Source: Corynebacterium kroppenstedtii DSM 44385 (GTDB taxonomy: Bacteria > Actinomycetota > Actinomycetes > Mycobacteriales > Mycobacteriaceae). From it: a stretch of DNA of 64,000 nt. The stretch spans positions 930,001 through 994,000 of the forward strand of contig NC_012704.1 of NCBI RefSeq assembly GCF_000023145.1. Reading direction: 5' to 3'. The notes beneath the pieces were generated by a model. That model did not search any database, was not told the origin of the DNA, and saw nothing but the letters and a program-made list of their open reading frames with translations. Below are positions 55,959-64,000 of the stretch, piece after piece (position 1 is the first letter of the stretch; each line of letters opens with the position of its first letter). Position numbers and translations under genes: made by a program.

Positions 55959-56339
55959 GTGGCTCGTGTGAAGCGTTCAGTTAATGCTAAGAAGAAGCGT
56001 CGCGAGGTCCTGAAGTCCGCTAAGGGCTACCGCGGACAGCGTTCCCGCCTGTACCGTAAGGCTAAGGAGCAGATGCTCCACTCGAAGACTTACGAGTTCC
56101 GGGATCGTCGTGCGAAGAAGGGCGATTTCCGCAAACTGTGGATCACTCGTATTAATGCAGCGGCCCGCCAGAACGACATGACCTACAACCGCCTCATCCA
56201 GGGTCTCCGCCTCGCTGGCGTAGACATTGATCGCAAGAACCTTGCTGATCTCGCAGTCTCGGATGAGCAGGCATTCTCCGCATTGTGTGCGGCTGCTAAA
56301 GACGCTTTGCCCGAGGATGTTAACGCCCCGGCGAAGTAG
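55959..56339 (+). CDS. rplT: 50S ribosomal protein L20
   Basis: A 126-residue rRNA-binding protein. [34 protein letters not shown] and the C-terminal domain [20 protein letters not shown] are conserved. GTG 55959 follows GAAGGAAG. In Bacillus and E. coli L20 represses this operon; a comparable leader is suggested here by the infC attenuator. Confidence 0.97.
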
Positions 56340-56436
56340 TTTTTAGCTTCCCTCGGCTCCACACCATCAGCGTGTGTCATCGCATCTTCCTGTGATGGTC
56401 ACTGCTAGTACATCGTGGGGGCGGGGTATGTTTTTT

Positions 56437-56466
56437 CGTCGCTCCATTGAGAGCGACGTTTTCTTT
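56437..56466 (+). terminator. Terminator of infC-rpmI-rplT
   Basis: A perfect 8-bp stem CGTCGCTC (56437-56444)/GAGCGACG (56451-56458), a 6-base loop, and TTTTCTTTAT. It lies about 100 bases after rplT. Confidence 0.9.
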
Positions 56467-56580
56467 ATATTGAGTGAAGTCGGGTCAACCACAAGCAAGC
56501 TTGGTTTCCTGAGAGAATTTTTGACTCCATACACCATTCATAGCGGCCCGCCGTTCACAAGAATTGAAAAGAATTGCTGA

Positions 56581-57570
56581 GTGATGTGCGATCACGTGGA
56601 TAACATTTCCGAAACGTCTACCGATTATCCCCACCATCGTTTAACCGATGATCGACCAGATCAGGTTTTTACGGTACGAACTCCGAGGATTATCGCAGCC
56701 CGGAAGCTACTTAAGTCGGCTGGCCGACGAAAAGAAAAGAAGTTTCTTGTCGAGGGCTTCAATGGGGTAGAGGGTGCTTTATCGGCCGGAGTCGCCAAAG
56801 AAGTGTTTGTGGCCGATAGCGCCTGGGACAAATTTTCCACGTTACGAGAGTTGGCTCGCGAACAACATGTTCCGGTGAGCGTAATCGATGATAAAGCTGC
56901 TTCAGCCTTATCGGAGACAGTAAGCCATAGCGGAGTATGCGCCACCTGCCAATTACTCTCCACATCAGTGGAATCATGTATCAACCGCGCGCGACGTGGA
57001 CGTGGCCTCGTCGCCGTCGGAATTGATATGTCTGATCCGGGTAACGCTGGGACGTTTATCCGAACGGCCGATGCCGTTGGTGCGGACTGCGTTGTGTTCC
57101 TGGGAAATTCGGTTGACATTCACAATGGCAAGACGGTGAGATCGGCGGCGGGGTCAGTTTTTCGCATACCCATCGGACGTGAGCGAGACATAACAAACTC
57201 CCTCGCCGATTTATCCTCAGCAGGATTCCAGATAGTAGCGACGACTATCGACGGTGAAACCTCCCTGGACGATGCTGCCGACGACGCTGCTCAATGGCGC
57301 ATTCGGCGTGTGCAGGCAACAGAAGGCGTGGGGGGAACAGAAGATACGGGGGCGTCGTCTAACCCTCCGATGATGACTCGTCCCAGCGCCTGGCTTTTTG
57401 GCAACGAAGCCCATGGGCTGTCAACAGATGTCGTCGACTTTGCCAACGTCAGGGTCCGCATTCCGATCAGAGGAAGCGCTGAGTCGTTTAACGTCGCTGG
57501 TGCTGCTGCGATTACGCTTTACGAGGCTTCACGCGCTCTTAGTTTGTCCCACGGTATTGATAGACTCTGA
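56581..57570 (+). CDS. SpoU/TrmH-family RNA methyltransferase
   Basis: A 329-residue SPOUT methyltransferase. The substrate-binding N-terminal domain (about 40-115) has KKFLVEGFNGVEGAL. The SAM-binding trefoil-knot region shows VGIDMSDPGNAGTFIRTADA, LFGNEAHGLS and VRIPIRGSAESFNVAGAAAI. It is related to rRNA 2'-O-methylases, and this is also the typical gene next to pheS in actinobacteria. The target nucleotide is not established. It has an acidic insertion of about 35 residues near 245-275. The start is GTG 56581 or ATG 56584. Confidence 0.93.
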   Translation: MMCDHVDNISETSTDYPHHRLTDDRPDQVFTVRTPRIIAARKLLKSAGRRKEKKFLVEGFNGVEGALSAGVAKEVFVADSAWDKFSTLRELAREQHVPVSVIDDKAASALSETVSHSGVCATCQLLSTSVESCINRARRGRGLVAVGIDMSDPGNAGTFIRTADAVGADCVVFLGNSVDIHNGKTVRSAAGSVFRIPIGRERDITNSLADLSSAGFQIVATTIDGETSLDDAADDAAQWRIRRVQATEGVGGTEDTGASSNPPMMTRPSAWLFGNEAHGLSTDVVDFANVRVRIPIRGSAESFNVAGAAAITLYEASRALSLSHGIDRL

Positions 57571-57596
57571 ATCAGATTATCGACGTACGTCACTAG

Positions 57597-58658
<1,062 letters not shown>

Positions 58659-58712
58659 CCTCCGCACCACTATTTCGTCTGCTATTCATCTTTCTTCTTT
58701 AAGGAGTCTTCC

Positions 58713-61259
58713 ATGTTCATGCCCCAACATTGGATTACTGAAATCCTGGACTACGCAAATCCCGGCTGGTCAGTCACGCCAGAAGAGCTAGATTCTGCCT
58801 ATGTTCGTGTTGGGTTTGAAACTGAGGGATACGAGACAATCCCCGAGACGACGGGTCCACTTGTCTTAGGCCGTGTGGAAAAAATTGAGGAGCTTGAGGG
58901 GTTTAAGAAACCTATTCGCTACTGTGATGTCAACGTTGGCAAAGCGAATGGTTCGGGCGAACTCCAACATATTATTTGTGGGGCGCGAAACTTTGCTGAG
59001 GGAGACATCGTTGTGGTGGCCTTGCCCGGCACAGTTCTTCCTGGCGATTTTTCTATTAGTGCCCGCAAAACCTACGGCAAAATGTCCGAAGGAATGCTGT
59101 GCTCTGCGATGGAGCTGGGGCTTTCACGAACTCAGAACAAAGGCATCATCACTCTGCCTGCAAAGGCAGGGCAGCCCGGCGACGACCCTCGGCCTTTCCT
59201 CAGGCTCTCCGACACTATTTTTGATGTCAACATCACCCCAGACCGTGGCTATGCCCTGTCGGCCCGTGGATTAGCACGAGAAATTGCATCCAGTTTCAAC
59301 CTCACGTACGTCGATCCCGCTGACGATCCTGCAGCCGCGGAACTACGTGTTCAGGTGCCCGACGTGTCTGGGGACGCTCTTCCGGTTGATGTTCGTAATA
59401 CAGCTGACGTCAAACGTTTTGGAATCCGTGAGGTTCGTGGAATTGATCCGTCGGCGGCGACTCCATTTTGGATGGAACGCCAACTGATGCTGTGCGGCCA
59501 AAGGCCAGTGAATTTGCCGACCGACGTCACCAACTACGTCATGTTCCTGTATGGCCAGCCCATGCACGCATTCGACGCTGACAAGATCAAAGGCGGCTTA
59601 ACTGTACGGGATGCGCAGCAAGGCGAAACGCTGACCACGTTGGACGGGGTCGAAAGGAATTTGAATCCTGAGGACCTCGTCATCGCGGACGAGACCGGAA
59701 TTCAGTCAATGGCTGGTGTGATGGGCGGTTCTACGTCGGAAATTAGTGATTCGACGACGTCTGTTTACCTCGAAGCTGCGAACTTTGATGCGATGACTAT
59801 TGCGCGGACATCGCGGCGTCACAAACTGTCGTCCGAGGCTTCCCGACGCTTCGAACGTGGTGTCGATCCGGCATTGGTAGAAGTTGCTCTTGATACTGCG
59901 GCGGCGCTCATCGCTGGGATCGCTGGGGGCGAGATCGCGTCCGGGAGGACCCTCATTGGCGACGTTCCCACTATGCCGACGATCCAGATGGACGACGATT
60001 ATCCGTCACAGATGGCGGGCGTCGATTATCCGAGGGGGACTGCGGAGAAGCGCCTGAAGGAAATCGGATGTGCTGTGACTCAAGCCCAGGAAGGCGAGAG
60101 CGCAGCTCCATTGCTCTCCGTTACCCCGCCGACCTGGCGTCCTGACCTCACGATGAAGGCCGACCTGGTCGAAGAAGTTTTGCGCCTGGAAGGCATTGAG
60201 GACATTCCATCCGTCGTTCCCCAGTCGCCGGCAGGTCGTGGGCTCACCCCTCGGCAACGGCGGCGCCGTGCAGTAGGACATGCCTTGGCATGGAGTGGAT
60301 ATACCGAGACCCTGCCCAGCCCCTTTATCGCAGATGACACCTTTGATGTCTGGGGCCTGGAGAAGAACGATCCACGGCGGAATGTCGTTAAGGTTCTTAA
60401 TCCGCTGGAATCGGGGCACAGTTCACTGGGAACAACGCTGCTTCCGTCGTTGCTGGACTCATTGAAACGCAATATCGACCGTGGTCAAGCCGATGTTTCT
60501 CTGTATGGTGTCGAGCAGGTTTCCTTTGATGAGGGCAATGGTCCATCACCCATGTTGGATGTGTCGGCCCGACCCAGCGACTCTGAGGTTCACACACTTA
60601 TCCATTCGTTGCCGAGCCAGCCATTGCATGTAGGTACTGTTTCGTCAGGATTGTGGACGAGCAATGGTCCATGGGGTGCAGGCCGTCCGGTGGACACGAT
60701 GGATGCAATTGAGTCCGTACGCGTGGTCGGACGTGCCGTGGGTATCAACTTCGAGTTTGTGAATGTTGACCATCTACCGTGGCATCCGGGTCGTTGTGCT
60801 GGAGTTTTCTTGCAAGGTTCTCCGAATTATGAGCCTGAAAGTGCAATTGGGTTCGCAGGGGAGCTTCATCCTCAGGTGTGTGAACGTTTGGGAATTCCGC
60901 CGAGGACTGCTGCTGCGGAACTTGACCTGGATGCTATCCCGTTCGTCCGTGAGGCCGTCTCTCCTCAGCTCTCTCCGTTCCCGGCGCTGCTCCAAGATGT
61001 CGCGGTCGTCGTCGATAACTCGGTGCCTGCAGAGAAACTGCGTCGATCGTTGATGACGGGTGCGGGGGAGCTGCTGGAATCGATTGAACTCTTTGATATT
61101 TACCGTTCCGAGGCATTGGGCGAGAACAAGGTTTCAATGACCTTCGCACTGAAATTTAGGGCTTCAGATCGGACTCTGACCGAAGAGGAGTGCAACGAGG
61201 CCCGGCAAGCGGCAGTGGCTCATGCCAATGAGGAGTTAGGAGCCACCCTCCGTAGCTGA
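58713..61259 (+). CDS. pheT: Phenylalanyl-tRNA synthetase beta subunit
   Basis: An 848-residue subunit. Order: a tRNA-binding (EMAP-like) domain at about 40-155 (IICGARNF and [10 protein letters not shown]), the B3/4 editing domain at about 210-370 ([12 protein letters not shown] and VMGGSTSEI), B5 near 410-480, the catalytic-like core ([16 protein letters not shown]), and a C-terminal FDX-ACB domain ending at [14 protein letters not shown] 58713 follows AAGGAG at 58701. Confidence 0.96.
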   Translation: MFMPQHWITEILDYANPGWSVTPEELDSAYVRVGFETEGYETIPETTGPLVLGRVEKIEELEGFKKPIRYCDVNVGKANGSGELQHIICGARNFAEGDIVVVALPGTVLPGDFSISARKTYGKMSEGMLCSAMELGLSRTQNKGIITLPAKAGQPGDDPRPFLRLSDTIFDVNITPDRGYALSARGLAREIASSFNLTYVDPADDPAAAELRVQVPDVSGDALPVDVRNTADVKRFGIREVRGIDPSAATPFWMERQLMLCGQRPVNLPTDVTNYVMFLYGQPMHAFDADKIKGGLTVRDAQQGETLTTLDGVERNLNPEDLVIADETGIQSMAGVMGGSTSEISDSTTSVYLEAANFDAMTIARTSRRHKLSSEASRRFERGVDPALVEVALDTAAALIAGIAGGEIASGRTLIGDVPTMPTIQMDDDYPSQMAGVDYPRGTAEKRLKEIGCAVTQAQEGESAAPLLSVTPPTWRPDLTMKADLVEEVLRLEGIEDIPSVVPQSPAGRGLTPRQRRRRAVGHALAWSGYTETLPSPFIADDTFDVWGLEKNDPRRNVVKVLNPLESGHSSLGTTLLPSLLDSLKRNIDRGQADVSLYGVEQVSFDEGNGPSPMLDVSARPSDSEVHTLIHSLPSQPLHVGTVSSGLWTSNGPWGAGRPVDTMDAIESVRVVGRAVGINFEFVNVDHLPWHPGRCAGVFLQGSPNYEPESAIGFAGELHPQVCERLGIPPRTAAAELDLDAIPFVREAVSPQLSPFPALLQDVAVVVDNSVPAEKLRRSLMTGAGELLESIELFDIYRSEALGENKVSMTFALKFRASDRTLTEEECNEARQAAVAHANEELGATLRS

Positions 61260-61265
61260 ATAATT

Positions 61266-61279
61266 TGCACACGAGTGCA
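61266..61279. promoter_or_regulatory. Palindrome upstream of argC
   Basis: TGCAC-ACGA-GTGCA, a perfect 5-bp palindrome with a 4-base spacer, immediately before the -10-like TATATAAGT. It begins 35 bases before the argC ATG. It may be a binding site for an arginine-pathway regulator; no consensus is claimed. Confidence 0.4.
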
Positions 61280-61300
61280 TATATAAGTACTGTCCGTCAT

Positions 61301-62374
61301 ATGACAGTTTCAGTGGCAGTAGCCGGAGCGACGGGATACGCGGGTAGTGAAATCCTCAGGCTCCTTCTCTCCCATCCTCAGTATCGGGCCGGTGCTATGA
61401 CCATTGGGGCATTGACAGGCGCTTCTCACGCAGGTCAAAGCGTTGAAGCCCTCATGCCCCACTTGGTGGAATTACACGGACGCACCATTGAGAAGACCGA
61501 ACCTGCCCGCCTGGCTGAGCACGACATCGTGTTCCTTGCGCTGCCACACGGTCATTCAGCGAAGATCGCGCAATCTTTGCCGGATGAAACCCTAATCATT
61601 GACTGTGGGGCCGATTTCCGTCTCGCAGATAAAGAGCAATGGGAAGCGTTTTATGACTCTCCTTATGCGGGATCATGGCCGTATGGAATTCCCGAGATGC
61701 CCGGACATAGAAAGAAAATCGCCAGTACTCGGCGCATTGCTGTTCCCGGGTGTTTTCCGACCGGCGCGACGCTGGCTGTACTTCCAGCCTTGACATCGAA
61801 GCTCATCACCCCAGAAATCTCCATTGTTTCTGTCACGGGTGTGTCGGGTGCTGGTAAGAAGCCCTCGGTGGGCATGTTGGGGTCAGAAACGATGGGGTCG
61901 GCGCGGGCGTATAAGGCGGGTGGGAAACACCGCCACACCCCAGAAATTATTCAAAACTTACAAGAAGCGTGTGACGAGCCTGTTCAGGTATCTTTCACTC
62001 CTGTTCTTGCGCCGATGCAACGGGGGATATTGACGACGGCATCCGCCCCAGCATCGGACGAATTGGTAGCTCTCACTGAAAAAGATCCCAGCGCAGCACA
62101 GGACGCAGTCAAAGCGGCATATCGGTCGTTCTATAGTGATGAAAAATTTGTCGTCGTTTTAAACGGCGATCAGCAGCCGGCAACTCAATCCGTGTTGGGA
62201 TCGAACGCGGTCCATATCCAGGCTGAATACGATGTGGCAGCCCGACGAGTGGTCGTGACCTCAGCTATCGACAATTTGGTCAAGGGAACTGCCGGAGCTG
62301 CTATCCAATGCATGAATCTTGCACAAGGGTGGCCGGAAGATTCCGGATTGAGCATTAATGGGGTTGCGCCATAA
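61301..62374 (+). CDS. argC: N-acetyl-gamma-glutamyl-phosphate reductase
   Basis: A 357-residue NADPH-dependent reductase of arginine synthesis. The nucleotide-binding [17 protein letters not shown] opens the protein, the catalytic cysteine is in [15 protein letters not shown], and [11 protein letters not shown] follows. ATG 61301 gives the expected N-terminus [15 protein letters not shown] 61265 is an in-frame alternative with 12 more residues. It begins the arg gene series argC, argJ, argB. Confidence 0.96.
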   Translation: MTVSVAVAGATGYAGSEILRLLLSHPQYRAGAMTIGALTGASHAGQSVEALMPHLVELHGRTIEKTEPARLAEHDIVFLALPHGHSAKIAQSLPDETLIIDCGADFRLADKEQWEAFYDSPYAGSWPYGIPEMPGHRKKIASTRRIAVPGCFPTGATLAVLPALTSKLITPEISIVSVTGVSGAGKKPSVGMLGSETMGSARAYKAGGKHRHTPEIIQNLQEACDEPVQVSFTPVLAPMQRGILTTASAPASDELVALTEKDPSAAQDAVKAAYRSFYSDEKFVVVLNGDQQPATQSVLGSNAVHIQAEYDVAARRVVVTSAIDNLVKGTAGAAIQCMNLAQGWPEDSGLSINGVAP

Positions 62375-62479
62375 TCCCGAGGACCTTGGTTTCGTAAGGG
62401 TTTCTTACTCCACATTGTCGAGTATTTATTTAGCGCTTGTCCATGTTTAGCACCGGATTATTATTTTTAAGGAATAGTT

Positions 62480-63661
62480 GTGTCATCACTGGGGATCACC
62501 GCACCGATGGGGTTTCGAGCTACATCGACCACGGCAGGTATTAAGGAATCAGGCAAACCCGACATGTGTCTCGTCGTTAATGATGGGCCGCATGATGTAG
62601 CAGTAGGGGTATTCACTCGAAATAAAATTCGGGCTGCACCTGTCGAGGTGACGAGCGCCAACATTAGCGACGGCCATCTACGCGCCGTGGTTTTTAATGC
62701 TGGTAACGCGAATGCGTGTACAGGTGAGCAGGGGATTAAGGACGCGCGCGATATGGCTTCCGATGTGTCCTCATTTCTGCACTGTGATGCTCACGACGTG
62801 GCTGTGTGCTCGACTGGGATCATCGGCGATCATCTCCCCATGGAGTGTGTCAACGCGGGGATTGATGCATTAAGCCGTGGCATAGATTCGACAAATGCTT
62901 CGTCGGACGACGCCGGTACGGCTGCGGCAGAAGCGATCATGACGACCGATACTGTCCCAAAACAGGCAGGTTATGCCGGCGAGGGCTGGCGGATCGGAGC
63001 AATGGTTAAAGGAGTGGGAATGATTTCCCCTTCCTTGGCTACGATGCTCTGCTGCATCACTACCGACGCGGTCGTGGACGTCGACACGGCCCGCGATGCA
63101 CTGCGTGGAGCAGCCTCAACAACGTTTGATCGCTTAGATATCGATGGATCGACCTCGACGAATGACACGGCCTTACTTTTGTCGTCGGGCGCCAGTGGTG
63201 TTTCACCTAGCCCGGACGAGTTTGCGCATGCGCTTCATCAGGTCTGCAATGACCTTGCCTCACAGATGCAAAGCGATGCTGAGGGTGTGACTAAACGAGT
63301 CTCGATAAAGGTCATCGGTGCTGCTAACGACTCTGAGGCGCTGGTCGCGGCCCGAACCATCGGGCGCGACAATTTAACGAAGTGCGCCATGTTTGGTTCT
63401 GATCCCAACTGGGGCCGTGTGCTGGCTGCCGTAGGAATAGCCGATGTGGAGATGGATCCGCATGGTATCTCGGTGTCATTTAACGACCATGTGGTGTGTA
63501 GGAATTCTGCAGCTGTCGAGGGGAGTCGGGACGTCGATATCTCAGGTCCGGATATCTCCGTGGTCGTCGATTTAGGCACAGGGAGCCAAGGAGAGGCCAC
63601 CGTCCGTACCACCGATCTTTCTTTCTCATACGTTGAAATCAATTCAGCGTACACAACGTAG
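62480..63661 (+). CDS. argJ: Glutamate N-acetyltransferase / amino-acid acetyltransferase ArgJ
   Basis: A 393-residue enzyme that transfers acetyl from N-acetylornithine to glutamate and can use acetyl-CoA. [15 protein letters not shown] starts the alpha chain; the self-cleavage site is [15 protein letters not shown] with the nucleophile Thr, and [17 protein letters not shown] lies in the beta chain. The start is GTG 62480 with AAGGAA upstream at 62469. It lies 105 bases downstream of argC. Confidence 0.96.
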   Translation: MSSLGITAPMGFRATSTTAGIKESGKPDMCLVVNDGPHDVAVGVFTRNKIRAAPVEVTSANISDGHLRAVVFNAGNANACTGEQGIKDARDMASDVSSFLHCDAHDVAVCSTGIIGDHLPMECVNAGIDALSRGIDSTNASSDDAGTAAAEAIMTTDTVPKQAGYAGEGWRIGAMVKGVGMISPSLATMLCCITTDAVVDVDTARDALRGAASTTFDRLDIDGSTSTNDTALLLSSGASGVSPSPDEFAHALHQVCNDLASQMQSDAEGVTKRVSIKVIGAANDSEALVAARTIGRDNLTKCAMFGSDPNWGRVLAAVGIADVEMDPHGISVSFNDHVVCRNSAAVEGSRDVDISGPDISVVVDLGTGSQGEATVRTTDLSFSYVEINSAYTT

Positions 63662-63780
63662 GCGCGTATCGCTGTCGAAAAATCAAGGTCAGATCTTTAT
63701 ATTGACTTATTTACGATGCGCTCGGTGATTATGGAATTAGTGATGATGAAATTAATGCTTGCGAGTGAGGGAAAACAATC

Positions 63781-64000
63781 ATGGTTAAGTCATTAACGGC
63801 CGCGTTAACTCCAGAAATGCGGGCACATACTTTAGCTGAGGCTCTTCCGTGGCTCACTCACTATCGAGATACCATTGTCGTTATTAAATATGGCGGTAAT
63901 GCCATGATTGACGACGATTTAAAGCGCGCTTTTGCGGAGGATATGGTTTTTCTTCGGACCGTCGGCGTTAAGCCAATCGTTGTCCACGGTGGGGGACCAC
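63781..64000 (+). CDS. argB: Acetylglutamate kinase (3' partial)
   Basis: The first 73 residues are in the window; the gene runs off the right edge. [19 protein letters not shown], then [16 protein letters not shown] (nucleotide-binding Lys) and PIVVHGGGP are typical of NAGK. GAGTGAGGGA at 63762 is the ribosome binding site. It follows argJ by 119 bases. Confidence 0.93.
   Translation, partial: MVKSLTAALTPEMRAHTLAEALPWLTHYRDTIVVIKYGGNAMIDDDLKRAFAEDMVFLRTVGVKPIVVHGGGP

Overview
The window looks like a chromosomal segment of a corynebacterium. Protein sequences and gene order match Corynebacteriales, and C. kroppenstedtii or a close relative is my best guess. The guess rests on general resemblance, not on a database search. 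No phage, insertion sequence, CRISPR array or rRNA was seen. The DNA is moderately GC-rich. Both ends cut genes: hisH on the left and argB on the right.

Layout, left to right. (1) 3-10458: a histidine/tryptophan operon in the mycobacterial order: hisH, hisA (probably the dual HisA/TrpF enzyme PriA), an inositol-phosphatase-like gene, a single reading frame fusing HisF, HisI and TrpE, a trp-associated membrane protein, trpC, trpB, trpA and lgt. (2) 10617-12044: pyruvate kinase, closed by a strong terminator. (3) 12169-17283, minus strand: an M20 amidohydrolase, a Tat-type lipoprotein of unknown family and an NCS1 nucleobase permease. (4) 17409-23736, minus strand: a urease cluster, transcribed ureA, a histidine-rich protein, a ureB-ureC fusion, ureF, ureG and ureD. 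There is no recognisable ureE. ureG is split by a +1 frameshift at a six-base homopolymer.

(5) 23872-29450: a GalT/HIT-like protein, a ThrE-type exporter, a secreted SGNH hydrolase, a tRNA with anticodon CAA and a two-domain sulfurtransferase. (6) 29560-36485: polA, rpsA and a beta-glucoside PTS permease with a GlxR/CRP-like site. (7) 36617-40411: a MaoC hydratase and FabG4-like reductase divergent from a FadA2-like thiolase, an arrangement known from mycobacteria. (8) 40585-51894: coaE, uvrB, a universal stress protein, an antigen-85-like esterase, a HelD/HelR-type helicase, a metallo-beta-lactamase-fold hydrolase and uvrA. (9) 51965-54572: cystathionine beta-synthase and a MetB-family enzyme behind a McbR-like palindrome. 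(10) 54573-56339: infC, rpmI and rplT, with an attenuator-like leader and a probable AUC start for infC. (11) 56581-64000: an SpoU rRNA methyltransferase, pheS, pheT, argC, argJ and the start of argB.

The points most worth a second look are the HisF-HisI-TrpE fusion, the urease cluster in which a histidine-rich protein stands where UreE would be expected, the ureG frameshift, and the non-AUG start of infC.
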